From assembly GCA_964575235.1 (NCBI GenBank), contig CAZNQG010000037.1:1-29279 (forward strand): a stretch of DNA of 29,279 nucleotides, in the 5' to 3' direction. A program made the translations under genes and the position numbers. Below are positions 13,980 to 22,383 of this stretch, piece after piece. The number at the start of each line of letters is the position of its first letter. Position 1 is the first letter of the stretch. The stretch comes from SM23-62 sp964575235. Lineage in GTDB: Bacteria; Bacteroidota; Bacteroidia; Bacteroidales; SM23-62. The notes under the pieces were generated by a model, which saw only the letters and a program-made list of their open reading frames with translations, made no database searches and was not told the DNA's origin.

Positions 13980-14672
13980 ATGGACGATAATCAACGATTT
14001 GTATTAATCGGGATGGGTGCTTTTGGCAGGGAGATTGCCAGGACCCTCAACGAACGCGATGCGGACATCATCGTAATGGACCGTGACCCTGCGGTCGTAA
14101 GCCAGATGAAATCCGAAGGATTCAAATACGCCGTGCACATTGACAACCTGGATCCCTCATCCCTTGCCAAGTTCGTCAAACCCGAGGATGTGGTGATCCT
14201 CGCCATGGGGGATGCATTCGAATCCAACATCTTAACCATTGAGATGCTCAGGGAGATCGGTGTAAAGTCAATATACTCAAGGGCCACCAAGGATATCCAG
14301 TACAAGGTCCTGGAAAAAATGGACATCACCGAAATTCTCTTCCCGGAGAAGCAGGAAGGAAGGAGGTTTGCCCTAAAACTCCTGAACTGGGATATCCATT
14401 TCATCGATGAATTTGCCGTGGACATCTACCTGGCAGAGGTACCCATAACCGAAAAGCTGGTTGGCAAAACCATCGTGGAACTGGAAATCAGGTCCAGATA
14501 CAACGTCAATATCATCGGGTTGAAAAGCACCATACAGGGACCTGAAAACCGTCGGGAAAAGGAGAGAATGAATTACGTGGGATTTGAGAAAACGGTTCTG
14601 CAGGAAGGGCATTCGCTGCTTGTGATCGGTAAGGAGGACGACCTTGAAGAACTGATAAGGGATACGAAATGA
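13980..14672 (+). CDS. TrkA/KtrA potassium-uptake regulatory subunit (RCK)
   Basis: A 230-residue cytoplasmic gating subunit. RCK_N (about 5-125) starts FVLIGMGAFGREIARTL, the GxGxxG nucleotide-binding turn, with Asp in VMDRDP at the end of beta-2 for the ribose. RCK_C (about 140-228) includes LAEVPITEKLVGKTIVELEI and LLVIGKEDDLEEL. The length is that of a single-RCK KtrA, not double-length E. coli TrkA. Its ATG begins one base after the trkH stop. Ring assembly on the TrkH dimer with ATP/ADP or NAD(H) control is known for the family. It converges on the GMP-synthase-like gene with a 5-bp gap. Confidence 0.93.
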   Translation: MDDNQRFVLIGMGAFGREIARTLNERDADIIVMDRDPAVVSQMKSEGFKYAVHIDNLDPSSLAKFVKPEDVVILAMGDAFESNILTIEMLREIGVKSIYSRATKDIQYKVLEKMDITEILFPEKQEGRRFALKLLNWDIHFIDEFAVDIYLAEVPITEKLVGKTIVELEIRSRYNVNIIGLKSTIQGPENRREKERMNYVGFEKTVLQEGHSLLVIGKEDDLEELIRDTK

Positions 14673-14677
14673 ATCCC

Positions 14678-15640
14678 CTAAACCGCTTCGATGGTCGATG
14701 GTGGTTTGGGAGCGATGTTGTAGGTTACACTGACGATTCCCGGTACCTTCCGGATGATCTCCGCTGCAAGTTTGGTCAGCAATTTAAAGGGCAGCTTTGT
14801 GGGGGTCGCGGTCCGGGCATCCACGCTGTCCCAGCAGCGAAGTTCGATCTGCTGGCCGAATTCCCTTTTGCCTCCGAGCATGCCGGTAACACGGTCCTCG
14901 TGAAGAATGGCCATATACTGGAAGGCTCCTTTATTTTGCAGCATGTTTTCCACGATGGCAGTTGCCTTGCGGACCGTAACGAGTCGCCCTTCCGTCACCT
15001 CACCAATGATTCGTGCAGCCAGTGCCGGTCCGGGAAAAGGAATGCGCTCGAACATTCCTGGCGGTAAACCCAGGGCTTTACCCACTTTTCTCACCCCGTC
15101 TTTCCGCAACTGGATCAGTGGCTCGATGATCCTGTACCCGAACGCCTCCTGGGGGTCAATTCCAAGCTGCTCAAATACATTATGCTGGCGCTTGATCCCT
15201 GCAACGGTTTCATCCACATCCGTCAGGATGGTTCCCTGCAGCAGGAATTTGGCCTGGCTATCCCGTACGATCCTTCCGAAGACCTCCTTATAAAAGGTCT
15301 GGGTAACGGCCTCGCGTTTCTCCTCCGGATCCCGGATGCCTTTCAGGGCATCCAGGAACTCCTTTCGTGCATCGATGATCTCAACCTTTACGCCAAGCTT
15401 TCGAAATGCCTCAACCACCGTTTCGGGTTCGGATTCCCGCATCAGCCCGTTCTCAATAAAACAGGTCTTGAGTTTTTCGCCCAGGGCCTTGTGCCCGAGC
15501 ATCGTTACGACGGAGGAATCGACTCCCCCGGACAGCGCATTGATGGCAATACCGTCACCGACGACGGACCGGATCGCGCTGACTTGTTCCTCGATGAAAT
15601 TTTGTGGTTTCAGTTCGCCGGCCTTGATTTCCTGGATCAT
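14678..15640 (-). CDS. GMP-synthase-like ATP-pyrophosphatase without glutaminase domain
   Basis: A 320-residue protein matching only the synthetase half of GuaA: ATP-PPase domain with P-loop INALSGGVDSSVV (SGGVDSS at 37-43), then IRDPEEKREAVTQTFYKEVF, LLQGTILTDVDE, and LPPGMFERIPFPGPALAARIIGE, and the dimerisation domain ending APKPPSTIEAV. The reaction would be XMP + ATP + NH3 to GMP. The N-terminal class-I amidotransferase domain (~200 residues) is absent and the protein starts neatly at MIQEIKAGELKPQNFIEEQV, so this is the split (archaeal GuaAB-like) form, not a truncation. No glutaminase gene is nearby. It is either an ammonia-dependent enzyme or a paralogue of a full GuaA elsewhere. Confidence 0.82.
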   Translation of the reverse strand: MIQEIKAGELKPQNFIEEQVSAIRSVVGDGIAINALSGGVDSSVVTMLGHKALGEKLKTCFIENGLMRESEPETVVEAFRKLGVKVEIIDARKEFLDALKGIRDPEEKREAVTQTFYKEVFGRIVRDSQAKFLLQGTILTDVDETVAGIKRQHNVFEQLGIDPQEAFGYRIIEPLIQLRKDGVRKVGKALGLPPGMFERIPFPGPALAARIIGEVTEGRLVTVRKATAIVENMLQNKGAFQYMAILHEDRVTGMLGGKREFGQQIELRCWDSVDARTATPTKLPFKLLTKLAAEIIRKVPGIVSVTYNIAPKPPSTIEAV

Positions 15641-15692
15641 GGTTAATGGGTTTGGTTAAAAGGATTTCTTAAGGTACGAATGTTTTTCAAAC

Positions 15693-15729
15693 CATAAAAA
15701 ACCCCCGTGGTCTTATCACCTGCGGGGGC
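15693..15729 (-). terminator. Rho-independent terminator after ytfJ-like gene
   Basis: On the minus strand, CCCCCG (15728-15723) pairs with CGGGGG (15707-15702), with inner GGT/ACC pairs, followed directly by TTTTTTATGG. It ends the YtfJ/DUF2953 transcript about 35 nt after the ytfJ stop, just upstream of the GMP-synthase-like gene. Confidence 0.75.
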
Positions 15730-15763
15730 TTTCGGCTGTGGAGAGCGGCTTCAACCGCAACGC

Positions 15764-16156
15764 TTACTTCTTCCCTTCTTTCTTCTCTCCTTCTTCCTCT
15801 TTCTTCGCTTTCATTTCCGCCATTTTCTCCACCAGGTCGGGCACCTTCTCGAACAGGGTCGAAAGGGCTGTTTTCTTGTCGACCGGTATAAAGGAGATCT
15901 CATTCCCCCTGGAGGTCAGGAATCCCAGGGGAACCACTCCGAGACCGGCGCCCGCCCCTCCTCCGGAGCCTTTGCACTTGCTTTTTGGATCGTCACCGGT
16001 ACCGGTCCCGCTTCCGAAACCGGATCCGAACTTGATCACGGGCCTGCAGGTGAATTCACCTATTTTGAATTCCTCGCCCAGAACCGTTTCCGTGCTGGCC
16101 AGGTTTTTGACATGCCCGGCAAGCTTGTCCAGTAATTCTTCTACATTAATTTCCAT
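15764..16156 (-). CDS. YtfJ/GerW-family protein
   Basis: A 130-residue protein of the family known from Bacillus as GerW (YtfJ). Visible marks are VKNLASTETVLGEEFKIGEFTCRPVIKFGSGFGSG, the long Gly-rich middle (GGGAGAGLGVVPLGFL) and SFIPVDKKTALSTLFEKVPDLVEKM. The C-terminus is a Lys/Glu-rich tail (AKKEEEGEKKEGKK). No signal peptide. In Bacillus the protein affects spore germination; in non-sporulating phyla the role is unknown. The DUF2953 gene lies 18 nt upstream, the same pairing as in Firmicutes, suggesting the two proteins work together, perhaps at the membrane. Confidence 0.85.
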   Translation of the reverse strand: MEINVEELLDKLAGHVKNLASTETVLGEEFKIGEFTCRPVIKFGSGFGSGTGTGDDPKSKCKGSGGGAGAGLGVVPLGFLTSRGNEISFIPVDKKTALSTLFEKVPDLVEKMAEMKAKKEEEGEKKEGKK

Positions 16157-16174
16157 TGCATTAAAATTTAAAGG

Positions 16175-16696
16175 TTAAAAAAATGATTTGTATTTATTCC
16201 GAATAAGAATCCAGAGGATGGACCCCACCCGGGTCCTGAGGTCAAGCAACAGGGATGAGCTGCCCTCAAAATTCACCCTCATCCTGAGGTTTTCGGCCCG
16301 GATCATGGAAAAGGCAGGCACCAGCCAGGCATTCAAAAGGAAATCATCCGTATCCAGGTCCAGGTACAGCTTCCGGATGCGGATCGCACGAACGGCATCC
16401 CTCAGGATCCGGGTGTTCAACGACCAACTTCTCAGTACCTTCTTTTTACCCGGCAGCTTCTTTTTCCGTTTGTCCTTTTCCTTTTTTCGCAGGAAAGGCT
16501 CATACCTCCATGGGATGAAAAAGACCCACGCACGGATGTAGAACAACCCCTCGTCCGGCACCACCGAGACTTTAAGAATACCCGGCAGCATCAGGTGGTA
16601 CCGGTTTGTTTCCGTCTTCACGTAAAGGATTACCGGGGCAAACAATATCCACAGCAGCAAAGCGGTCAAGAATGATATGGCTATGATCCAGAACAT
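16175..16696 (-). CDS. DUF2953-type membrane-anchored protein
   Basis: From the ATG at 16696, 173 residues. One N-terminal TM segment (MFWIIAISFLTALLLWILFAPVILYV) leads into a beta-rich region (ILKVSVVPDEGLFYIRAWVFFIPWRYEPF), a strongly basic loop (RKKEKDKRKKKLPGKKK) and a second conserved part (IRKLYLDLDTDDFLLNAWLVPAFSMI). The RKLYLDLDTDD phrase and pairing with YtfJ match DUF2953 proteins. No catalytic motif is known. The frame continues to a TTG at 16738, but the ATG begins the TM segment. First gene of the two-gene minus-strand operon. Confidence 0.75.
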   Translation of the reverse strand: MFWIIAISFLTALLLWILFAPVILYVKTETNRYHLMLPGILKVSVVPDEGLFYIRAWVFFIPWRYEPFLRKKEKDKRKKKLPGKKKVLRSWSLNTRILRDAVRAIRIRKLYLDLDTDDFLLNAWLVPAFSMIRAENLRMRVNFEGSSSLLLDLRTRVGSILWILIRNKYKSFF

Positions 16697-16805
16697 GGGG
16701 TAAAAATACCCCTGCCGGAACAGCCTTGCCACGGGCAATCGGTCGGGTGCCGGGTTTTATCGGTAAGGGATGGACTCAGCCGGCCGGAAATTGCAGATGG
16801 AAAAT

Positions 16806-19184
16806 TCAGGGAAGGAGCAGGATCTTTTTTACCCGTACACCCCGGTCGGAAGAAGCCTGAACGATATACACGCCGCTCCGTCCTTCCGTTGCCCAGGCGC
16901 AACTGCTCCCTTCCCGGACGGCACGGCTGAAAACCAGCGCCCCGCGTACATCGTATATCCGTACGCTGTGGATGCCGGACAGGGGACCGAACCACAGCAC
17001 CAGCATTCCTCCCTGCTGTTTAATTTGGAAGGATGTCCCGGCGGGGGGATCCTGTTTACCCTGAAGATCGGGATAGATGCCTTGTGTTTCTTCTTTCCCG
17101 GCATACGTTGCCGGTGACCGGCCGATGATGAGGCGCTGTTCCTTTCCTCCTTCCAGAAAAAGGTCGATGCCTTCGGCCATTTCCTCACCCGTAAAAACAG
17201 CCTCCGTACCCAGGGTCAGGTTGTTAACGGTGTAGTAAGCTCCTTGCTCCACCGTGGTCCATTCAGGGAACTGGTTTATCCGGGCCCAGTTGAACGGCAG
17301 GTTCATGTTGCTTCTGTGGCGCGGACGGTCGAAGACGAGCTTTCCGCTCCAGCTGCTGTCCGCCTGCAGGCTGACCTTCAGGGTATTCCTGGCCCGGTCC
17401 GGTGGAGTTTCACCGTGGTAATCCTCTGCCAAAAATAGTATGTAGTTGCCTCCCGAAACATAGCCCTGGAACCCATCGGCCTGGGGTCCCCCGAGCACCG
17501 GATGTGTGCCCTCGGGTACCGCTTTCCGGTAAAGCCTGAAGGTAAGGTCGTCCAGGCTGGTATTGATCTCCTGCGGGAGCGGTTCCCATTCATCCAGCCA
17601 GTGCGGGACGCTGTCCGTGCGCCGGTCCACCCCTGCATATACTTCAAGGTCTGCCGGCGCTGTAAACGAAATAAAATCATCCGCCGATACTTGTTTATCG
17701 TCGCATGCCGTCTGCACCAGGGTTGCCGCCTCCAGGAAATCCGGGATGGAATCCAGGGAATAGGAACGGTCCGTATATACAAGCGCGCCGGCCCGGGACC
17801 CGTTGCCCACCACCTTGCAGTCGTTGGCACTGTTGTAATTAAAATCAAGGGGCAGGGGACTGTGGTAATTCCAGCCAAGCACAGCCCCGAGTCGAACATC
17901 GCTGCGCCAGTTGCGCAGGGTCATCCCCCGGCTTTTCCAGAGGCAGTACATGATGCTGGTGCGGGCAAAATTCCCGTCCCCGTGCCACCCCTCGATGACC
18001 CCGTCCTCCTTCTGGAGGTCCCACATCCTCCGCATGGACCGGTCCATGTAAACCTCCGCGGCGGGGGTGTATTCCATATTGTAGAGGTTCAGGGCGCTTT
18101 CAATGGCATCGGCATACCCGTCCATTACCTCCCCGAAGCGGTGAGTGTCCGTATAGTAAGGCAGCGCCGTGCTTTCCAGGGCCCGGATGACCGCGTCCCT
18201 GTATGCGCTGTCTCCATCCACCAGGTATACGGTATAATGAGCATTCAGCACGTATCCCCAGTTGTCCGCGAGTCCCCCGGAGTGTGTTCCCGTCTGCGGG
18301 CAGATCTCGTTGTAAAGGAAACCGTCCCCGTTACATCCGATTTCGAGGATGCGGTCAAGCATCCGGTGCAACGGAGCACGGTACAGGTTTCTCCGGGCGG
18401 TATCCGCAACAGACAGCGTGGCATACAATTCGGCCAGTCCCGCGATCACCTCGTTCCCGTGGTCCCTCAGCCTCAGGGTGGACGCATCGTCGGTGGGGTG
18501 GTGCCCGCCGAGCAGGAAATAATCCCCCAGGCGCAGGGCCCAGTCCAGGTACTTCTGCTCCCCGGTCATCCAGTAAACCCTGGAAAGCGCCTGCAGCAGG
18601 TCACCGGCCGTTTCGTGGCCGGTTGCGGGCACCGGGCCGTAATCCGTCTGAACCGGTGCGTTCGCCCATATATCGTCCAGGATGGCGACCATACGTTCGC
18701 TCCAGGGACTGGCGCCCAGCCATTCGGTCAGCGGAAGCAGGCCGTCCTTTACGTATTCGGCGGATCCGAAGATCACGCTGGACAGGTTGTTCTGCTGAAG
18801 CGTACCGGTGCTGAAATCCCAGGTGTCCGGCAAGCTGCCGATTCTCGAGGTCAGCTCCGTTTCCGTGCGAAGCATGTCGAGCATCACCCCGCTGAACAAA
18901 GCGCTGTCCGTCAGGGATGCGGTCAGCACCATGAAGGGATAATTGTCCGCCGCCGCGTCACAGGCATTCCAGTAATTGCTACCCGAAAGGTTCCTCGGGA
19001 TCAGTCCCGTCTCCGGGTCCGCGTGTGCCAGCCAGCCGGTAACGTAACGTTGGCAGCGGATGTAGCCTTCGTTTGCGAGCCGGCCGTTTTCCGCCGCCAG
19101 CTCAAAATCGGGATCCGCCTGCCCGTCCAGGCCGGACAGGCCGATGACCGTCAGGCAAAAGAACACAACGATACGCGGGCCCAT
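16806..19184 (-). CDS. Secreted alpha/alpha-toroid glycan-active enzyme with T9SS sorting domain
   Basis: From the ATG at 19184 the protein is 792 residues. Signal peptide: GPRIVVFFCLTVIGLSGLDGQ. Residues ~30-430 look like an (alpha/alpha)n toroid typical of six-hairpin glycosidases and lyases: repeated helices with HETAGDLLQALSRVYWMTGEQKYLDWALRLGDYF, LRDHGNEVIAGLAELY, and THSGGLADNWGYVLNAHYTVYLVDGD. A beta-rich region (~430-690) follows, then a C-terminal type IX sorting domain (~715-792; SVRIYDVRGALVFSRAV...SGVYIVQASSDRGVRVKKILL). The family number is not identifiable by eye. T9SS carriage places it outside the cell or on the surface. A long opposite-strand frame (591 codons) is its GC-rich shadow. 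Confidence 0.75.
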   Translation of the reverse strand: MGPRIVVFFCLTVIGLSGLDGQADPDFELAAENGRLANEGYIRCQRYVTGWLAHADPETGLIPRNLSGSNYWNACDAAADNYPFMVLTASLTDSALFSGVMLDMLRTETELTSRIGSLPDTWDFSTGTLQQNNLSSVIFGSAEYVKDGLLPLTEWLGASPWSERMVAILDDIWANAPVQTDYGPVPATGHETAGDLLQALSRVYWMTGEQKYLDWALRLGDYFLLGGHHPTDDASTLRLRDHGNEVIAGLAELYATLSVADTARRNLYRAPLHRMLDRILEIGCNGDGFLYNEICPQTGTHSGGLADNWGYVLNAHYTVYLVDGDSAYRDAVIRALESTALPYYTDTHRFGEVMDGYADAIESALNLYNMEYTPAAEVYMDRSMRRMWDLQKEDGVIEGWHGDGNFARTSIMYCLWKSRGMTLRNWRSDVRLGAVLGWNYHSPLPLDFNYNSANDCKVVGNGSRAGALVYTDRSYSLDSIPDFLEAATLVQTACDDKQVSADDFISFTAPADLEVYAGVDRRTDSVPHWLDEWEPLPQEINTSLDDLTFRLYRKAVPEGTHPVLGGPQADGFQGYVSGGNYILFLAEDYHGETPPDRARNTLKVSLQADSSWSGKLVFDRPRHRSNMNLPFNWARINQFPEWTTVEQGAYYTVNNLTLGTEAVFTGEEMAEGIDLFLEGGKEQRLIIGRSPATYAGKEETQGIYPDLQGKQDPPAGTSFQIKQQGGMLVLWFGPLSGIHSVRIYDVRGALVFSRAVREGSSCAWATEGRSGVYIVQASSDRGVRVKKILLLP

Positions 19185-19243
19185 TTTAAGCAAGGTTCTG
19201 CGATAAAATTAAAAGATTATTGCCAGAATCAGGGCAGATGCCC

Positions 19244-19259
19244 CCTGCCTTTCGGCAGG
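19244..19259. repeat. Short inverted repeat between T9SS enzyme and lipoprotein genes
   Basis: CCTGCC-tttc-GGCAGG forms a 6-bp stem with a tetraloop, followed by a further CAGG copy. There is no T-run on either strand, so terminator function is doubtful. It may be a dispersed intergenic repeat. Confidence 0.35.
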
Positions 19260-19291
19260 CAGGAACCTGCACCTTAGGGTAGAATCGCAAT

Positions 19292-20227
19292 TCAGCGGCT
19301 CATGAATGATGTATCAACGGGAACCAGCTCATTCTCTTGCAGTTCATAATAATGAACACACAGATACCCGTTCCCGTCATTTCCCAGTTGAATCCTCTGG
19401 TCGTCCGCCATGGTCCCCTCACTGTCCAGTTTCAGGAATATTAAGTTATCGTATAATCCGATCGTTTCGGTGTCCCCCGGTACCAGGGTAAAATGGTTGG
19501 AATGAATGGTTCTGTCGTCATCACCATGGAATACCTCAATATCGACATTTCCCGTATTTTTAATTTCAACCTGATCCTCATATACCTTGTAATACCGTAC
19601 GAATCCCAGGCCGCCCATATTGGATGATACTGCCCCATCCCATTCTGTCAGATCCAGTTCGCTCCCGTAACAACTGAGGGCAATATCCATAACGCAGGCA
19701 TTTATTCCAATGGTAAATTCATCGGCGATCGTTATGGTCTCTCCCTGGTCAAGAGTCTTACCGCTAATGTATATGTAGGAGGAATTACTTCCCATCTCAA
19801 GCAGATCCGTGTAACCCACCCCGTTGAGCTGCAGGCCGTGTAAAACTCCCAGGGTAAGTATGGGAATGACCGTTGGATGGTCCAGATCATCGGTTCCTGT
19901 TCTCCCCGGTAGCGATTCGATCCGGTCCGGGGAAATGATAAAGGCCTCGTCCCCCGTCGTCAGCTGAATATCGACGATCGGCTCATCGCCGCCGTTGGTA
20001 ATCAGAAAATAAAACTCCCTGCTGGCCTTTATCGTGCCCAGGGAAAAATCAAGATCCCCGGACTTGAGCCGTAAATCGCCGTTCGAATTAGCCAGGACAT
20101 CCTTTTTTAATTCCGAAAGAATGAAATAACCTGACCTTGCTCCGGAACTTAAGTCATCCATTTTGCAGGATGCCATGGATAGTACGAGCATTGCCAGGAT
20201 ACCAAGCTGAGATACACTTGTTTTCAT
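19292..20227 (-). CDS. Lipoprotein of unknown function
   Basis: A 311-residue protein with a signal peptide ending in the lipobox SMASC (Cys ~21), followed by KMDDL; the acidic residues right after Cys may act as an export signal to the surface, as in Bacteroidota SLAM lipoproteins. The mature part is beta-rich with Ig-like phrasing (GSREFYFLITNGGDEPIVDIQLTTGDEAF is approximate to the 68-96 region; DQVEIKNTGNVDIEVFHGDDD later), suggesting tandem beta-sandwich domains of the kind that follow choice-of-anchor or ASPM-SPD-2-like proteins. I do not recognise a named family. It lies 107 nt upstream of the T9SS enzyme on the same strand. Confidence 0.75.
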   Translation of the reverse strand: MKTSVSQLGILAMLVLSMASCKMDDLSSGARSGYFILSELKKDVLANSNGDLRLKSGDLDFSLGTIKASREFYFLITNGGDEPIVDIQLTTGDEAFIISPDRIESLPGRTGTDDLDHPTVIPILTLGVLHGLQLNGVGYTDLLEMGSNSSYIYISGKTLDQGETITIADEFTIGINACVMDIALSCYGSELDLTEWDGAVSSNMGGLGFVRYYKVYEDQVEIKNTGNVDIEVFHGDDDRTIHSNHFTLVPGDTETIGLYDNLIFLKLDSEGTMADDQRIQLGNDGNGYLCVHYYELQENELVPVDTSFMSR

Positions 20228-20307
20228 TTTAACAAGTTACGAAATATTGAAACATCCCGCATCATAAGCAACCAATGATTTGAATATTATATAATTACAG
20301 CAAGTAA

Positions 20308-20338
20308 TTGTAGTTGGATAATAAAATCCCCAACTTTG
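20308..20338 (+). promoter_or_regulatory. Probable promoter for the ClC gene
   Basis: TTG at 20308-20310, a 20-nt spacer and CAACTTTG at 20331-20338 (one mismatch to TAnnTTTG) precede the ClC ATG at 20391 by about 53 nt. Position and spacing fit the Bacteroidota consensus. Confidence 0.4.
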
Positions 20339-20390
20339 TCAATACGCAGAATCCGGGATGTTTCCCATATTCTGTGCATGAACTGCGAAA

Positions 20391-22169
20391 ATGAAACGGT
20401 TCAACCTTCATACACTTCTGAAATGGAAAATCCGGTTACGGGGTCAAGAGCTGATTCGCTACCTGAGAACTTCAGATGCCATTTATTTTCTACTGTTTTC
20501 CATATTGGTAGGGCTGGGAGGCGGTTTCGGAGCCATACTGTTCCGCTGGTTGATCCAACAGTTCAAGAATTTATTTTTTATCAGAGGCGGGGAATGGCTT
20601 GGTTTCATGGGATCGTATTATGTCGTTTTAATTCCCGCAATCGGAGGTTTGATCGTTGGACTTCTAATTTACTATTTTGCCAGGGAAGCCAGGGGCCACG
20701 GGGTTCCGGAAGTGATATCCGCCATGGTCACCCAGGGTGGGAAGATACGGCCCAGGGTGGCGGTAGTAAAAGCAATCGCTTCTTCGATATGCATTGGCTC
20801 GGGAGGATCGGCAGGAAGGGAAGGCCCGATCATCCAGATAGGCTCCGCCATAGGATCCTCCATCGGGCAATTTTTCAGGCTAACCGAACAAAAGACCAAA
20901 ACCCTGGTTGCCTGCGGTGCAGCAGCAGGAATAGCCGCGACCTTCAACGCCCCGCTGGGAGGGATCTTCTTTGCACTTGAAGTGATACTCAGGGAATACG
21001 GTTTGAGAAATTTCTCATCCGTTGTGCTTTCATCCGTCACCGCCACCGTGATTTCCAGGCATTTCCTGGGTAATACCCCGGCTTTTCAGCTTCCTCCTTT
21101 CGAGCTGTACAGCCTCTGGGACATTCCGTATTATTTCGTTTTCGGATTGCTGACCGCCCTGGTCGCATGGCTGTTTATCAAGGCATTATACATGAGTGAG
21201 GATGTTTTCAACAGGCTGAAAATGCCCGATTTTATCAAACCCGGTATCGGTGGGTTGATCATAGGCCTGATCGGGCTTTATTTTCCTCAAATTTTCGGTG
21301 TCGGGTATGAGGTGATTGAAACCTCAATAAAGGCAGGAGGCCTGGCACTGAAACTTATAATTGCACTTGCGTTTTTAAAGATTCTGGCAACCTCCATAAC
21401 GCTGGGATCGGGTGGATCAGGAGGCATTTTTGCCCCTTCCCTGTTTATCGGGGCTTTGCTGGGTGAGTCTTTCGGGCAAATGGTGAACCTGCTTTTCCCG
21501 GCTGCTGTCATACCCCCCGGCGCATTCGCACTTGTAGGTATGGCGGCGGTTTTTGCAGGTACGGCCCATGCTCCCATCTCGGCTATCCTTCTCCTTTTCG
21601 AGATGACGGGAAATTATAAGATCCTTCCTCCGCTGATGATTACCTGTGTCATCTCGGCAATACTGGTCAGATGGATGACAAAATATTCGATCTATACCTT
21701 AAAACTGGTCAGGAAAGGCATAGATATTGACCGGTACAGGGAAGTGGACCTTATGGATATCATCACCGTTTCAGAGGCCATGGTCTCCAATATAATCGCC
21801 GTTTCAGAGTCCGAAAAGGTTAAAAATGTCGGCTTAAAGATCAAATCAACGAACCACAGAGGTTTCCCGGTTATTGACGATGCGGGGAAACTGGTTGGAA
21901 TCGTAACCCGCAAGGATGTAAATAAGGCTCTTGGAAAAGGGGATGCCGACGTTCAGGTTAACCGGATAATGACCAGGGACATTACCCTGTGTTTTCCCAA
22001 TGAAAGTCTGAAAACGGCCCTGCATAAGATGGCCATGAGGAATGTAGGCAGAATACCGGTTGTGAAAAGGGATGACCAGGCACACATCGTCGGACTGATA
22101 ACCCGCAAAAGCATTATAAATGCCTATAACCAGGCGCTGGAAAGCATCAAAAGAAAGACCGGTAAATAA
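20391..22169 (+). CDS. ClC-family chloride transporter/channel with C-terminal CBS pair
   Basis: A 592-residue membrane protein. The ClC core (about 25-440) has GSGGSAGREGPIIQIGSAIG with the gating glutamate E144 in GREGP, an IGSGGSAG chloride-coordinating turn (GSGxP-like, with Ala-Gly in place of Pro-less variants), and GSGGSGGIFAPSLFIGALLGE (GxFxP motif, here GIFAP). The C-terminal ~140 residues form two CBS domains (TVSEAMVSNIIAVSESEKV..., then VNRIMTRDITLCFPNESLKTAL...GRIPVV), which usually bind adenine nucleotides and regulate transport. Retention of the gating Glu fits a Cl-/H+ exchanger or gated channel; which one cannot be told by eye. It is followed by an apparent terminator. Confidence 0.92.
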   Translation: MKRFNLHTLLKWKIRLRGQELIRYLRTSDAIYFLLFSILVGLGGGFGAILFRWLIQQFKNLFFIRGGEWLGFMGSYYVVLIPAIGGLIVGLLIYYFAREARGHGVPEVISAMVTQGGKIRPRVAVVKAIASSICIGSGGSAGREGPIIQIGSAIGSSIGQFFRLTEQKTKTLVACGAAAGIAATFNAPLGGIFFALEVILREYGLRNFSSVVLSSVTATVISRHFLGNTPAFQLPPFELYSLWDIPYYFVFGLLTALVAWLFIKALYMSEDVFNRLKMPDFIKPGIGGLIIGLIGLYFPQIFGVGYEVIETSIKAGGLALKLIIALAFLKILATSITLGSGGSGGIFAPSLFIGALLGESFGQMVNLLFPAAVIPPGAFALVGMAAVFAGTAHAPISAILLLFEMTGNYKILPPLMITCVISAILVRWMTKYSIYTLKLVRKGIDIDRYREVDLMDIITVSEAMVSNIIAVSESEKVKNVGLKIKSTNHRGFPVIDDAGKLVGIVTRKDVNKALGKGDADVQVNRIMTRDITLCFPNESLKTALHKMAMRNVGRIPVVKRDDQAHIVGLITRKSIINAYNQALESIKRKTGK

Positions 22170-22190
22170 AATCCGGTGGTCCGGGTTTTT
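22168..22190 (+). terminator. Rho-independent terminator after ClC gene
   Basis: AATCCGG-TGGT-CCGGGTT makes a 7-bp stem (one G-T) with a tetraloop and continues into TTTTTC, overlapping the ClC stop codon by two bases. The rest of 22191-22383 shows no gene. Confidence 0.65.
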
Positions 22191-22383
22191 CACAGATTCC
22201 CAACGATCTTATCGAAATAACCGTATTTGAATCCTGTGAACCGGGGTTAACTCCTCTCCGGTTTAATTCCAAATCAAATTACCGGATTCTGAATCGCCTC
22301 TCTTCTTGATAAATTTTTATAACCGCACTGTGCAACCGGGACATTTTTATACTGTCCATAATCGTAAACACCCGAATACCGAG

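Noticed and set aside
17502..19277. A 591-codon open frame on the plus strand opposite the T9SS enzyme
   Set aside because: No signal or domain is visible, and the composition is the Val/His/Arg/Pro-rich type expected from a complementary frame of a GC-rich gene. The minus-strand product has signal peptide, toroid and sorting domain.
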